A stretch of DNA of 64,000 nucleotides from RGIG8700 sp045648505 (GCA_045648505.1 JAZROD010000044.1:62001-126000), one strand, 5' to 3'. Counted from the stretch's first letter, positions 15,752 to 24,748 are shown. Translations and numbers: made by a program. Notes: a model not told the origin generated them from the sequence alone.

Positions 15752-17038
15752 ATGGAGAAATTAGTTATAAAAGGCGGGAAACCATTAAGCGGAAGCGTTT
15801 CCATAAGCGGTGCAAAAAATGCAGTTGTTGCAATTATCCCTGCAGCCCTTCTCATTGAAGGAAAGTGCATCCTTGAGAATGTTCCGTGTATAAATGATGT
15901 TTCTGTTCTTACAGAGATACTTACACAGCTTGGTGCTAAAGTAAGACTTATAAACAAACATACCCTCGAAATCGACAGTACCCATATCAACACCTGCAAA
16001 GCAGACCATAATATGGTAAGCAAAATGAGAGCCTCTTATTATCTTATGGGTGCTCTTCTGGGAAGATTCAATCACGCTATGGTTTCAATGCCCGGCGGTT
16101 GTGATTTAGGCCCAAGACCTGTTGATCAGCACTTGAAAGGCTTTAAGGCTTTAGGTGCAAAGATTGACGAAGACAACGGTTATTATGAGCTTACTGCCGA
16201 CGAACTTGTGGGCGGTCATGTTTTCTTTGACATTGTGTCTGTAGGTGCTACAATCAATGTTATGCTTGCCGCTGTTAAAGCACAGGGTATTACAATTATT
16301 GAAAACGCTGCAAAAGAACCTCACATTGTTGATGTTGCAAACTTTTTGAATTCAATGGGTGCAAACATCAAAGGTGCAGGTACTGATGTGATAAAAATCA
16401 AAGGCGTAAGCGAATTAAGAGGCGGAACATACTCTGTTACTCCTGATTATGTTGAAGCCGGAACATATATGCTTATGGCTGCAGGTGCAGGCGGAAATGT
16501 TCTTGTTAAAGATGTTATTCCAAAGCACCTTGAATCAATTACTGCAAAGCTTAAAGAAATCGGTGCTACCGTCAATGAATTTGACGACAGTATTCAGGTA
16601 ATTTCAACAGGCAGACTTACAAACGCCAGAGTTAAGACTCTTCCATATCCGGGTTTTCCTACAGACCTTCAGCCACTTATAACAACACTTCTTGCCGTTT
16701 CTGACGGAACAAGTATTGTAACCGAGGCTGTATGGGAAAGCAGATTCAGATATGTTGATGAACTCAGAAGAATGGGTGCAAACATAACAGTTGAAAAATC
16801 TGTTGCAGTTATTGAAGGTGTTGAATCACTTTCAGGCTGTCCTGTTAAATCCCACGATTTAAGAGCGGGCGCTGCTATGGTAATGGCAGGGCTTATGGCA
16901 AGTGGAACAACAGAAGTTACCGAATTAAAATATATAGACAGAGGTTACGAGGATTTAGAAGCTAAACTTACTGCTCTCGGTGCAGAAATTATAAGAATAG
17001 AAGACAAAAATCCAACAACCATTCCAAAGGCAAACTAA
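15752..17038 (+). CDS. murA: UDP-N-acetylglucosamine 1-carboxyvinyltransferase
   Basis: Transfers enolpyruvate from PEP to UDP-GlcNAc, the first committed step of peptidoglycan synthesis; target of fosfomycin. The 428-residue product has the inside-out barrel pattern (SGAKNAVVAIIPAALL at residues 19-34) and the catalytic loop PGGCDLGPRPVDQHL with the reactive Cys at about residue 117. Because this Cys is kept, the enzyme should be fosfomycin-sensitive in principle. Its TAA overlaps the next ATG. Confidence 0.96.
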   Translation: MEKLVIKGGKPLSGSVSISGAKNAVVAIIPAALLIEGKCILENVPCINDVSVLTEILTQLGAKVRLINKHTLEIDSTHINTCKADHNMVSKMRASYYLMGALLGRFNHAMVSMPGGCDLGPRPVDQHLKGFKALGAKIDEDNGYYELTADELVGGHVFFDIVSVGATINVMLAAVKAQGITIIENAAKEPHIVDVANFLNSMGANIKGAGTDVIKIKGVSELRGGTYSVTPDYVEAGTYMLMAAGAGGNVLVKDVIPKHLESITAKLKEIGATVNEFDDSIQVISTGRLTNARVKTLPYPGFPTDLQPLITTLLAVSDGTSIVTEAVWESRFRYVDELRRMGANITVEKSVAVIEGVESLSGCPVKSHDLRAGAAMVMAGLMASGTTEVTELKYIDRGYEDLEAKLTALGAEIIRIEDKNPTTIPKAN

Positions 17039-17802
17039 TGTTAAAATTTTGTTCACTTTCCAGTGGCAGTGACGGAAACTGTCTTTTCCTTACAGACGGA
17101 AAAACAAACATTCTCATAGACTGCGGACTGAGCTTTACAAAAACAAATACTTTATTAAATTTAATCGGCGTCAATATATATGATATTGACGCTGTTTTGG
17201 TTACTCACGAGCATACAGATCACACATCGGGACTTGGGGTTTTGTTCAAAAAAATAAAAGCTCCTATATACGGGCTCAAAGAAACTGTTGCATATGTTCT
17301 TTATAAATACCCCTACATAGACAATATTCACATTATTCCCGACACTTTAACAATAGGAAATATGACAATCACCCACTTTGGCACAAGCCACGATGTACCT
17401 TCTGTTGGTTACAGGATTACAAATGGTGAAAAATCCGTATGTATTGCAACCGACCTTGGTGTTGTTACAGATGTAGTTGCGGAAAATACGAAGAATTGTG
17501 ATTTTGCATTTATAGAATCCAACCACGACCCTGAAATGCTTATGTACGGAAACTATCCTTACCATTTGAAGAAAAGAATCGCATCCGAAAAAGGACACCT
17601 TTCAAACAAGATGTGCTCACAGCTTGTGTGCAAGCTTGCAGCTCAGGGCACAAAAGAATTTATGCTTGGTCATATAAGCAAGGAAAACAACACCGAAGAG
17701 CTTGCTCTTACCACAACCACAAGCGCACTTTCCTTAATTGGACAAACCGCACAGGTACATACAGCGCCAAACGAAAAACCTTCAAAAATTATTGAATTAT
17801 AA
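17038..17802 (+). CDS. walJ: MBL-fold metallohydrolase, WalJ/YycJ-like
   Basis: A 254-residue metallo-beta-lactamase-fold protein beginning MLKFCSLSSGSDGNCLFL and carrying the metal-binding motif THEHTDHTSG. The N-terminus SSGSDGNC(L/Y) is typical of YycJ/WalJ, linked in Bacillus to coordination of cell division and replication and to the walRK operon. Here it is not beside the two-component genes (30.2-32.3 kb) but overlaps murA by one base. The gene symbol rests on overall similarity. Confidence 0.85.
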   Translation: MLKFCSLSSGSDGNCLFLTDGKTNILIDCGLSFTKTNTLLNLIGVNIYDIDAVLVTHEHTDHTSGLGVLFKKIKAPIYGLKETVAYVLYKYPYIDNIHIIPDTLTIGNMTITHFGTSHDVPSVGYRITNGEKSVCIATDLGVVTDVVAENTKNCDFAFIESNHDPEMLMYGNYPYHLKKRIASEKGHLSNKMCSQLVCKLAAQGTKEFMLGHISKENNTEELALTTTTSALSLIGQTAQVHTAPNEKPSKIIEL

Positions 17803-17813
17803 TAAAAAAACTC

Positions 17814-17842
17814 TTGACAAACATTTTTCCTTATGCTATTAT
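17814..17842 (+). promoter_or_regulatory. Promoter of the tRNA-Leu gene
   Basis: TTGACA (17814-17819), 17 bases, TATTAT (17837-17842). It starts just after the walJ stop; transcription would begin near 17849, six bases before the tRNA. Confidence 0.85.
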
Positions 17843-17854
17843 ATACGAGTACCT

Positions 17855-17943
17855 GCCGAAGTGGCGGAACTGGCAGACGCACAGGACTTAAAATCCTGCG
17901 AGGGTTAAACTTCGTACCGGTTCGATTCCGGTCTTCGGCACCA
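17855..17943 (+). tRNA. tRNA-Leu (anticodon TAA)
   Basis: An 89-nt type II tRNA with encoded CCA. The acceptor stem GCCGAAG pairs with CTTCGGC; the anticodon stem CAGGA/TCCTG encloses loop CTTAAAA, so the anticodon is TAA and reads UUA/UUG. A long variable arm is present, as required for Leu, and the T loop is GGTTCGATTCC. It is a single tRNA with its own promoter and terminator. Confidence 0.97.
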
Positions 17944-17945
17944 AA

Positions 17946-17976
17946 AAGCACTTGCAATTTTGCAAGTGCTTTTTTG
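17946..17976 (+). terminator. Terminator of the tRNA gene
   Basis: AGCACTTGCA (17947-17956) pairs with TGCAAGTGCT (17961-17970) followed by a T run. On the minus strand it also serves the 3' end of spoIIR. Confidence 0.9.
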
Positions 17977-18531
17977 CTATTTAAATATTTCTATGATTTT
18001 AAACTTAAACTGCATTTCATCATTAAGGGAAATCAGTTTCATTTCATCTTTTGTCAGGGTTTCTTTAAGATATTTTTCCCCTTGTGGGTTTATTTCCCCT
18101 GTGGCACTCTCTGTGAAGCATAAAGGCGGGAACATAACACACCACCAGTTTTCTCCCTCAGCTTTCCCAAGCTTTACATTCACCGCCATATACTTCCCTG
18201 ACGGCAGAGAAATATTTCCATACATTTTAGTTGGAAAATAGGTTTCTTTATACTCCACCACCGCGTCATAAGGGGCATCAATTTCCTTTAAGTACTTGTT
18301 AACCATTTTTTCTGTTTCGGGCAATACATTTTCTATGTTATCTGCGTCAATATCTACTGTTTTAATTATATTGTCCCTTACATCAAGCTTGATTTTCTGG
18401 TCATAGTACGAATTGCTGTTTGCAACAATATGAAGCCTTGTGACATTTTCACTTATGCTTTCCTGCATACCTCCTGCATAACAAACCATACACCCAAAAC
18501 ATAGAAAAACTGCCAATAATAATCTTTTCAT
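17977..18531 (-). CDS. spoIIR: Stage II sporulation protein R
   Basis: A secreted 184-residue signalling protein. It has an N-terminal signal sequence (MKRLLLAVFLCFGCMVCYAG) and the SpoIIR core (RLHIVANSNSYYDQKIKLDVRDNI, and WWCVMFPPLCF). In Bacillus it is made in the forespore under sigma-F and triggers SpoIIGA processing of pro-sigma-E in the mother cell. It follows ispE, separated by an 84-bp palindromic element (18573-18656). A forespore promoter in that gap was not recognised. Confidence 0.93.
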   Translation of the reverse strand: MKRLLLAVFLCFGCMVCYAGGMQESISENVTRLHIVANSNSYYDQKIKLDVRDNIIKTVDIDADNIENVLPETEKMVNKYLKEIDAPYDAVVEYKETYFPTKMYGNISLPSGKYMAVNVKLGKAEGENWWCVMFPPLCFTESATGEINPQGEKYLKETLTKDEMKLISLNDEMQFKFKIIEIFK

Positions 18532-18572
18532 TTCAGTTCCCTTTCTTTTTGTAAAACTCTGAAGTTTGTTTG

Positions 18573-18656
18573 AAAATTGTTCAGGCTGCGCTGATTTCCG
18601 ATTGTGGTGTACTTTGTGTACATAAATGAGGAAAGCAGTGCAGGATGTGCAATTTT
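18573..18656. repeat. 84-bp palindromic element, copy 1
   Basis: The ends AAAATTG and CAATTTT are inverted repeats, inside which arms 18586-18599 and 18630-18643 pair with one mismatch, topped by a TGTAC/GTACA hairpin. The same 84 bases, gap-free with about 13 differences, occur at 51135-51218. Two pairs are changed on both sides between the copies, so the fold is conserved. It lies between ispE and spoIIR. Confidence 0.85.
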
Positions 18657-18692
18657 CATCAAACTTACGATTAGATTATTGGCAGTTTTTTC

Positions 18693-19535
18693 TTATTTTA
18701 TACTTGTAACACAAGTAAATATATTAAATTTTTTAAGTTCTTTTTGTGCTTTAAGGGCATCTTCTTCGTTTTCAAAAAGACCGAACACTGTTGGTCCGCT
18801 TCCCGTCATAAGTGAACACATGGCTTTATTGTCAAGCATCACTCTTTCTATCTCTTTAATAACAGGTCTGCCTGATGCAGTTATGTCTTCAAGAACATTA
18901 TACATTCTTTTTGAAAGGTCATAAATATTACCACTTTCAATGGCCTTTATTGCGCCCTCTGTATCAGGGTGGTGTTTTATCTGATTTATTTTAACTTGCT
19001 TGAAAATTTCAACGGTACTTATGGGAAAATCAGGTTTTGCTATAAGTACAGGGCATTTTTTCATAGGTTTCAGAGGTGTAAGAATTTCGCCTATACCTTC
19101 ACAAAGCACAGTTCCGCCCATAATACAGAATGGAACATCCGCGCCCACTTTTTCACCGATTTTTGCAAGAGTTTCCACCGGTGCTTTTACTCCACAAAGC
19201 TCATTTAAAGCTTTTATTACCGCCGCACCGTCTGTACTTCCCCCTGCCATACCTGCAGAAACAGGAATGTTCTTTTTAATATAGATTTCAGCACCACACT
19301 CAAGACCGAAGTGGTCAAAAAATGCTTTTGCCGCTTTATATGCAATATTACTTTTATCACTTGGCAGATAACTTAAACTGCTTCTGACCGATATATCTTT
19401 TTCCGTTAGTTCAATATCAACCTCATCGGCAAGCTCAAGGCTTTGCATAATGGTTTTTAAAAGATGATACCCGTTTTCTTTCTTGCCTACTATATCCAAT
19501 GTTAAATTGATTTTTGAATATGCTTTTACTTTCAT
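18693..19535 (-). CDS. ispE: 4-diphosphocytidyl-2-C-methyl-D-erythritol kinase
   Basis: A 280-residue GHMP kinase of the MEP isoprenoid pathway. The start MKVKAYSKINLTLDIVGKKENGYH, the ATP-binding glycine loop IPVSAGMAGGSTDGAA (about residues 90-105) and the C-terminal SLMTGSGPTVFGLF motif are diagnostic. ATG 19535 directly abuts the stop of the FHA gene, so both are one transcript. The MEP pathway is the standard isoprenoid route in Clostridia. Confidence 0.96.
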   Translation of the reverse strand: MKVKAYSKINLTLDIVGKKENGYHLLKTIMQSLELADEVDIELTEKDISVRSSLSYLPSDKSNIAYKAAKAFFDHFGLECGAEIYIKKNIPVSAGMAGGSTDGAAVIKALNELCGVKAPVETLAKIGEKVGADVPFCIMGGTVLCEGIGEILTPLKPMKKCPVLIAKPDFPISTVEIFKQVKINQIKHHPDTEGAIKAIESGNIYDLSKRMYNVLEDITASGRPVIKEIERVMLDNKAMCSLMTGSGPTVFGLFENEEDALKAQKELKKFNIFTCVTSIK

Positions 19536-19982
19536 TTATTCATCCTCTGTTGGTTCTACAAAAATAAAAATCAACTGCCCTACCTTAATAAGATCACCTG
19601 TTTTAAGGGCACAGGGTTCTGCTCCTATTCTTTCACCATTTACAAATGTTCCGTTTGTACTGTTGTTATCTGCTATGGTAAACATATCCCCTTCTTTTTT
19701 AAATACCGCATGCACAGTTGACATAAAGGGGTCGGAAATAATTATACTTGCTTTCGCTCCTCGCCCGATAACACTTCCGTCTTTTATGTTATAGGTTTCT
19801 TCCACCATAAACGGCACAGTATGTCTTTTGTTCATAAGCTTTATATACACACTGTCGTCTATAACAGAACCAAGTCTGCTCTGCTTTATGTCAAGGTAAA
19901 TAAGCCTGATTATGCTGAACATAAAGAAATATATGATGGTTATAAACACATATTTAAGCAATGTTGATATAAGTTCAAACAT
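19536..19982 (-). CDS. Membrane-anchored FHA-domain protein
   Basis: A 148-residue protein with one N-terminal membrane segment (about residues 10-32, VFITIIYFFMFSIIRLIYL) and a C-terminal FHA domain (about residues 65-140) with the phosphothreonine-binding residues GRGAKASIIISDPFMSTVHAVF and NSTNGTFVNGE. FHA domains read Ser/Thr kinase signals. Related genes in Clostridia often lie near cell-division or wall genes. ATG 19982 after GGAGGTGAGATT is chosen; the longer frame to 20090 lacks a ribosome binding site. Confidence 0.88.
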   Translation of the reverse strand: MFELISTLLKYVFITIIYFFMFSIIRLIYLDIKQSRLGSVIDDSVYIKLMNKRHTVPFMVEETYNIKDGSVIGRGAKASIIISDPFMSTVHAVFKKEGDMFTIADNNSTNGTFVNGERIGAEPCALKTGDLIKVGQLIFIFVEPTEDE

Positions 19983-20001
19983 AATCTCACCTCCAATTTT
20001 T

Positions 20002-20030
20002 AGTATAACATTTCTTGCAAAATAAATCAA
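20002..20030 (-). promoter_or_regulatory. Promoter of the FHA-ispE transcript
   Basis: Minus strand TTGATT (20025-20030), 17 bases, TATACT (20002-20007), followed by GGAGGTG and the FHA ATG. Confidence 0.65.
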
Positions 20031-20121
20031 TAAAAAAAAGGAATTTAAGATTTTACATAGAATTATATATCTGTAATACTTTTGTAACAATTTACATAAG
20101 CTATACTACGGAGGAAATCTT

Positions 20122-21588
20122 ATGCGAAAAAAGATAGCCGGCTCAAATGACGGCATAAACAAGCAGGAACAATCCGCAAGCACAAATACCCAAAACAAAA
20201 AGAATATCTTTAGCCGTTTATTTGCGTGGTTTAAAGGTAAGACAAACAAATATATACTCAAATTCAAAGCCAACAAGAAAACAGCAATTGCTTATATTTC
20301 TGGGCTTTGTACTTTTGGAATTTGCATTTTTATTCTTTCTAACATACAAATAGGATATGCGGTTGTTTTCAACAACGAAACCATTGGTTATGTTTCAGAA
20401 AAATATGCAACAGAGCTTGCGCTTGATACTATTTATTCTGATATAGAAACATACGCATCTGAAGAAGACAATATAAATATCACAACATCCTTAAAACCAT
20501 CGGTTGCTCCTGATTTATTTTTTAAATCAGAAACAGAAATTGCAGACATAATCAAATCAAGCCTTGATTTTTATGTTGAGGCCTGTTGCATTTATATTGA
20601 CGGACAGCCTGCACTTTCCACAAAGGATAAAGCAGATGCACAAAAAGCAATTGAGGAATATAAAAATTCCTGCATTGGCGGTGACGGTGAGGTTTTAAAC
20701 CTTACTGTGAAAGAAAATATTGAATACAAAAACACAAGAGTTGTTCTGGCAACAGTTTTATCTGTTGAAGATGCGGTTAAAACCCTTCACGGTACTATGG
20801 CTAAAGAAGGTCTTTACACAGTTGTTGAAGGTGATACTCTATGGAGCATCGGTATTGAAAACAATATGCCTACAGACTATCTTATGGAGCTCAACAACCT
20901 TGACAGCGAATTTCTCAGCATCGGTGATGTTCTTCGTGTAACTCATCCTGTTCCTCTTCTTACCGTAACGGTAGAAAAGCGAATCAATTATACCGAATAT
21001 ATCCCTTACGAAACAGAGCAGATTTATGACTCAAAGCTTACAAAGGGTACTAACAAAACCGTACAGAAAGGTCAGAATGGTGAAAACAAGATTACTGCGG
21101 TTGTAACGATGGTAAACCTTCAGGAAACTGACCGTATTATTGAAAACACAGAGCATATTTGTGACCCTGTTAAAGAAATAATCAGAATCGGAACAAAACC
21201 GAAGCCAAAAACAGCGGCAACCGGCAGATTCGGCAGACCTATCAACGGCGGATATGTTTCTTCTGCATACGGTAACAGAAGCAGAGGCTATCACACAGGT
21301 ATAGACTATGCCCTTTCTTATGGTTCACCTATTTATGCATCCGACGGTGGTACTGTAACATATTCAGGATGGAGTGGTGGATACGGATATATGATTAAAA
21401 TCAACCACGGCAACGGTTATGAAACAGTTTACGCTCATTGCAGTAAGCTTGCGGTTTCATCAGGTAAAAAAGTTGCAAAGGGTCAGGTTATTGCTTATGT
21501 AGGAAGTACCGGTAACAGTACAGGTCCACATCTTCACTTTGAAATAAGAAAAAATGGGTCATATATGAACCCATCCAATTATTATTAA
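20122..21588 (+). CDS. LysM-G5-M23 murein endopeptidase
   Basis: A 488-residue type II membrane protein with a basic cytoplasmic tail and one membrane segment (about residues 54-75). Outside are a LysM domain (about 227-272, YTVVEGDTLWSIGIENNMP), a G5 domain (about 275-350) and a C-terminal M23 LytM peptidase (about 375-485). Zinc and catalytic residues are intact: HTGID, VYAH and HLHFE. The layout resembles Clostridial M23 proteins that include sporulation (SpoIIQ-like) and vegetative wall hydrolases; which applies here is open. Confidence 0.92.
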   Translation: MRKKIAGSNDGINKQEQSASTNTQNKKNIFSRLFAWFKGKTNKYILKFKANKKTAIAYISGLCTFGICIFILSNIQIGYAVVFNNETIGYVSEKYATELALDTIYSDIETYASEEDNINITTSLKPSVAPDLFFKSETEIADIIKSSLDFYVEACCIYIDGQPALSTKDKADAQKAIEEYKNSCIGGDGEVLNLTVKENIEYKNTRVVLATVLSVEDAVKTLHGTMAKEGLYTVVEGDTLWSIGIENNMPTDYLMELNNLDSEFLSIGDVLRVTHPVPLLTVTVEKRINYTEYIPYETEQIYDSKLTKGTNKTVQKGQNGENKITAVVTMVNLQETDRIIENTEHICDPVKEIIRIGTKPKPKTAATGRFGRPINGGYVSSAYGNRSRGYHTGIDYALSYGSPIYASDGGTVTYSGWSGGYGYMIKINHGNGYETVYAHCSKLAVSSGKKVAKGQVIAYVGSTGNSTGPHLHFEIRKNGSYMNPSNYY

Positions 21589-21617
21589 AAAAATAAGCCT
21601 TCGGGCTTATTTTTTTA
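21588..21617. terminator. Bidirectional terminator with UUCG loop
   Basis: AATAAGCC and GGCTTATT enclose a TTCG tetraloop, with A and T runs on the two sides, serving both the M23 gene and the convergent spoIID. Confidence 0.9.
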
Positions 21618-22494
21618 ATTCTGTTCCTGGGTAGTAGTGCTTTAATATTTCTTCGTAGCTATACCCTGCTTTTGCATAATGATTTGCCCCGTACTGACTC
21701 ATTCCCACTCCGTGTCCATAGCCATAGACGGTGAAGATGTATTCTCCGTCTTTTTCTTCTATATTAAAATTTGCCGAGCGCAAATCAAACAGTTCTCTTA
21801 TTTTCGCACCTGTATATTCTTTTTCGCAAAGGGTTATTGTTTTTACCGTTCCCGCATCCGTTCTTGCTATCTCCCCTATTACTTTTTCAAAGTCCTTTGC
21901 TCCCAGTTTTTCTACAAGTTGATGATAACCTACCGAAACCTTTGTTTCATAACCTTTTACAGTCTTATCACCTTCGCTTTCAACGCTCACAAGGTAAGGC
22001 AGCTGTCCGCCCCATATATCTGCCGAGCTTTCTGTTTTTCCTGAAGAAATCGCGTGAAACACCGTTGATGCATATTCATCTTCATACATAAGAGCTTCGC
22101 CCTTTGTTTCCATTACTGCTTCCTGAAGCTTTTGCTGATATTTTTCTTCAAGTTCTTCATTACTATATGCCATACAATGATTACTGTCTGTGCAAACCGA
22201 AGCCTTTGGATGCTTTTCATTCTTCACTTTAAGTTTTTTCAATGTATATGTTCTTACTGCAACTGCCTGAGCTTTAAGTGCTTCTTTTTCAAAAGACGCA
22301 GGCATTTCTTTTGCCACCGCATTAAACACATATTCCTCCAAAGGAATATAAAAGACCTCTTCTTTTTCAAAGTCATACACGCTTATTTTTTCACCTTCTG
22401 AAATTTTCTTTTCTTTTTTTGTAATAAGTGTGCTGACAGGTATAATATATATTAGTATTATAAACACCAGCCCCATACTAATCATCTTTTTCAC
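21607..22494 (-). CDS. spoIID: Stage II sporulation protein D, murein lytic transglycosylase
   Basis: Part of the SpoIID-SpoIIP-SpoIIM engulfment machine that digests septal peptidoglycan. The product has an N-terminal membrane anchor (MGLVFIILIYIIPVSTLI) and the SpoIID domain, including the catalytic Glu region (NAVAKEMPASFEKEALKAQAVAVRTY), CTDSNHC and the C-terminal YGYGHGVGMSQYGANHYA block. The frame opens at ATG 22524, but no ribosome binding site precedes it; GTG 22494 follows a GGGGGG stretch at 6 nt and is preferred. Confidence 0.93.
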   Translation of the reverse strand: MKKMISMGLVFIILIYIIPVSTLITKKEKKISEGEKISVYDFEKEEVFYIPLEEYVFNAVAKEMPASFEKEALKAQAVAVRTYTLKKLKVKNEKHPKASVCTDSNHCMAYSNEELEEKYQQKLQEAVMETKGEALMYEDEYASTVFHAISSGKTESSADIWGGQLPYLVSVESEGDKTVKGYETKVSVGYHQLVEKLGAKDFEKVIGEIARTDAGTVKTITLCEKEYTGAKIRELFDLRSANFNIEEKDGEYIFTVYGYGHGVGMSQYGANHYAKAGYSYEEILKHYYPGTELKK

Positions 22495-22533
22495 TCTTGT
22501 CCCCCCGTTTTCCATATATTTCATTATATGAGG

Positions 22534-22562
22534 TTGACAAAACTTTTAGAAACAGTTATAAT
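22534..22562 (+). promoter_or_regulatory. Consensus promoter of the citrate synthase gene
   Basis: TTGACA (22534-22539), 17 bases, TATAAT (22557-22562): a perfect sigma-A-type promoter. The start is near 22569. Confidence 0.92.
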
Positions 22563-22617
22563 ATATAAATATAATCCATAAAAAAATGTTATAATTCAAC
22601 ATTGGAAAGGAGACATA

Positions 22618-23991
22618 ATGCACGAAGCAATTTTAAACAAAAACAGAGAGTTTCTGGACAGCGTTGACAATCTTATTGAAATTGTCAGCAAAATGGACAG
22701 AATCGACCCTGAACTTTATATGCAATACAATGTTAAGAGAGGTCTGAGAAACGCTGACGGCACAGGTGTGCTTGTAGGTCTTACAGCTATCGGTGAGGTT
22801 CACGGTTACTATATTGAAGACAATGATAAAATTCCAACAGAAGGAAAGCTTTTATACAGAGGTATAAGACTTAAAGATCTTATTGAAGGAAGCAGAGCAG
22901 AGGGAAGATTTGGTTTTGAGGAAATTTGTTTCCTTATTCTTTTCGGAAAGCTCCCCACAAAGGAAGAGCTTGACACCTTCACAAAGCTTCTCATTTCTTT
23001 GAGAACGCTTCCACAAAATTTTGTTGAAGATATGATTAAAGCGCCAAGTCCTAACATTATGAACAAGCTTGCAAGAGCAATTCTTACTCTTTATTCATAC
23101 GACTCAAGCGCAGACGATTTATCTCTTCACAATGTACTTATGCAATCCATAAGCTTAATTGCTAAAATGCCTATTATGGTTGCAAATTCATATTCAATCA
23201 AAAAATATGCATACGATAACGAAAGTCTGGTTATTCACACACATAACCCGAATCTTTCAACTGCAGAAAACTTTCTTTATATGTTAAGACCTGACAGACA
23301 ATTCACAAAAGAAGAAGCAGAAATCATCGACCTTTGCCTGATTATTCACGCAGAACACGGTGGTGGTAACAACTCTGCATTTACAACACATGTGGTTTCT
23401 TCGTCAGGAACAGATACTTATGCCGCAATTTCTGCTGCAGTAAGTTCTCTCAAAGGACCTCTTCACGGTGGTGCTGCAACAACAGTGTCTAAAATGTTTA
23501 CCGAAATAAAGGAAAATGTCAAGGACTGGGAAAACGAAGAAGAAATAAGAGCTTATGTAACAAAAATATTAAAAAAGGAAGCCTTTGACAAATCAGGCCT
23601 TGTTTACGGAATGGGTCACGCTATATACACCCTTTCTGACCCAAGAGCCGTTCTTCTTAAAGAAAAAGCCAAAGAACTTGCTAAAATTAAAGGTGCAGAA
23701 AAAGAATTTAACCTTTACGATACAGTTGAAAGAGTTACTCCTGAAATTTTCTGTGCACTGAAAAACACAAAAAAACCTATCTGTGCAAATGTTGATTTCT
23801 ATTCAGGCTTTGTATATAACCTTTTAGGTATAAACGAAGAACTTTTCACACCTTTATTTGCAATGTCAAGAACAGTTGGATGGTGTGCACACAGAATTGA
23901 AGAAATTGTTTCAGGAGGCAGAATTATCCGTCCTGCATACAAAAGCATCACATCAAAACAGCACTACATTCCACTTAATGAAAGAGAATAA
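22618..23991 (+). CDS. Citrate/2-methylcitrate synthase
   Basis: A 457-residue citrate-synthase-fold enzyme condensing acetyl-CoA with oxaloacetate. Catalytic regions are present: HAEHGGGNNSAFTTH (about 241-255), GPLHGGAA (about 281) and YGMGHAIYTLSDPRA (about 327). The N-terminal extension (residues 1-45) is typical of longer Clostridial enzymes. It is a single-gene unit with its own perfect promoter and terminator, and no other TCA gene is near, so it may feed glutamate synthesis through a partial cycle. Citrate versus methylcitrate specificity is not settled. Confidence 0.9.
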   Translation: MHEAILNKNREFLDSVDNLIEIVSKMDRIDPELYMQYNVKRGLRNADGTGVLVGLTAIGEVHGYYIEDNDKIPTEGKLLYRGIRLKDLIEGSRAEGRFGFEEICFLILFGKLPTKEELDTFTKLLISLRTLPQNFVEDMIKAPSPNIMNKLARAILTLYSYDSSADDLSLHNVLMQSISLIAKMPIMVANSYSIKKYAYDNESLVIHTHNPNLSTAENFLYMLRPDRQFTKEEAEIIDLCLIIHAEHGGGNNSAFTTHVVSSSGTDTYAAISAAVSSLKGPLHGGAATTVSKMFTEIKENVKDWENEEEIRAYVTKILKKEAFDKSGLVYGMGHAIYTLSDPRAVLLKEKAKELAKIKGAEKEFNLYDTVERVTPEIFCALKNTKKPICANVDFYSGFVYNLLGINEELFTPLFAMSRTVGWCAHRIEEIVSGGRIIRPAYKSITSKQHYIPLNERE

Positions 23992-23994
23992 AAA

Positions 23995-24025
23995 AATTCC
24001 GCAGTACAAACTGCGGAATTTTTTT
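23995..24025. terminator. Bidirectional terminator
   Basis: AATTCCGCAGT (23995-24005) and ACTGCGGAATT (24010-24020) around ACAA, with an A run before and T run after. Serves citrate synthase and the convergent S1 gene. Confidence 0.92.
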
Positions 24026-24431
24026 ATCTGCTTCTTCTTGTGCCTCTTTTTGATTCAAAATTTCTTTTAAGCGCAAGCATTCTTTCATCACTGTCTTGCT
24101 TGAATCTGTTCATCTTATCTTCAAAAGAAAGATTTTCTTCCTTTGGTTTTTCAAATATCGCAATATCTGCAGGTCTTGAAGCTTTTTTCGCTCTTTCTTC
24201 TTCAATGACTTTTTTGGCAGAAAGACTTACTTTCCCTTTTTCACAGGAAATAACTTTAACCTTCAGCACATCTCCCACTTTAACAAAATCTTCAATATTC
24301 TTAACAAAGTCAACTGCGATTTCAGAGATATGTATAAGTCCGGTCTTTCCTCCCTCAATCTGAGCAAACGCACCAAAATTAGTAATACCAGTAATCTTGG
24401 CTTCCACAACACTTCCAACTTCAAGCTGCAT
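24024..24431 (-). CDS. S1-domain RNA-binding protein (YabR/GSP13-like)
   Basis: A 135-residue protein with one S1 domain at residues 3-75 (LEVGSVVEAKITGITNFGAFAQIEGGKTGLIHISEI) and a charged, helical C-terminal tail ending KRGTRRSR. This layout matches YabR and general stress protein 13, which associate with ribosomes. The frame can also start at TTG 24437, at better spacing from GGGAGG; ATG 24431 gives the family-typical N-terminus, and the choice is uncertain. It follows divIC as in the yab region of Bacillus. Confidence 0.88.
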   Translation of the reverse strand: MQLEVGSVVEAKITGITNFGAFAQIEGGKTGLIHISEIAVDFVKNIEDFVKVGDVLKVKVISCEKGKVSLSAKKVIEEERAKKASRPADIAIFEKPKEENLSFEDKMNRFKQDSDERMLALKRNFESKRGTRRSR

Positions 24432-24454
24432 AAACAAAAAATCCTCCCAATAGC

Positions 24455-24748
24455 TTACTTTTCAGCAGAGTCAACGAATAAAATTTCGTCATTTTTAAGG
24501 AAGCCGAGCTTGTCCCTTGCGATTTCTTCCACACGCTTGTTGTAGTTATCCTTTTTGAGCTGCTCTTTAATTTCGTTGTCCTTTTGAGTTGCCATCAGGA
24601 TTTCCGCTTCTACGGCTTTCTTATTATTTTTCAAATGAATAATTTTTATTTCCTGTGTAACAAACATTGTGCAGAAATAAACGGTAAGTGCTGCAACTAA
24701 AAATATTTTACCAAGTTTTGATACTTTTTTCTTATTATTTCTTTTCAA
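24455..24748 (-). CDS. divIC: Septum formation initiator, DivIC/FtsB-like
   Basis: A 97-residue bitopic protein: short basic tail, one membrane segment (about residues 13-31), then a coiled coil (HLKNNKKAVEAEILMATQKDNEIKEQL) and a C-terminal block ARDKLGFLKNDEILFVD that is typical of the family. It should join FtsL and DivIB/FtsQ at the divisome. Its promoter (24785-24813) separates it from yabQ. The order divIC-S1 protein mirrors Bacillus. Confidence 0.9.
   Translation of the reverse strand: MKRNNKKKVSKLGKIFLVAALTVYFCTMFVTQEIKIIHLKNNKKAVEAEILMATQKDNEIKEQLKKDNYNKRVEEIARDKLGFLKNDEILFVDSAEK

Noticed and set aside
22557..22617. Riboswitch or T-box upstream of citrate synthase
   Set aside because: Only about 50 bases separate the start site from the ATG, with no stem-loop or terminator; too short for a known riboswitch.
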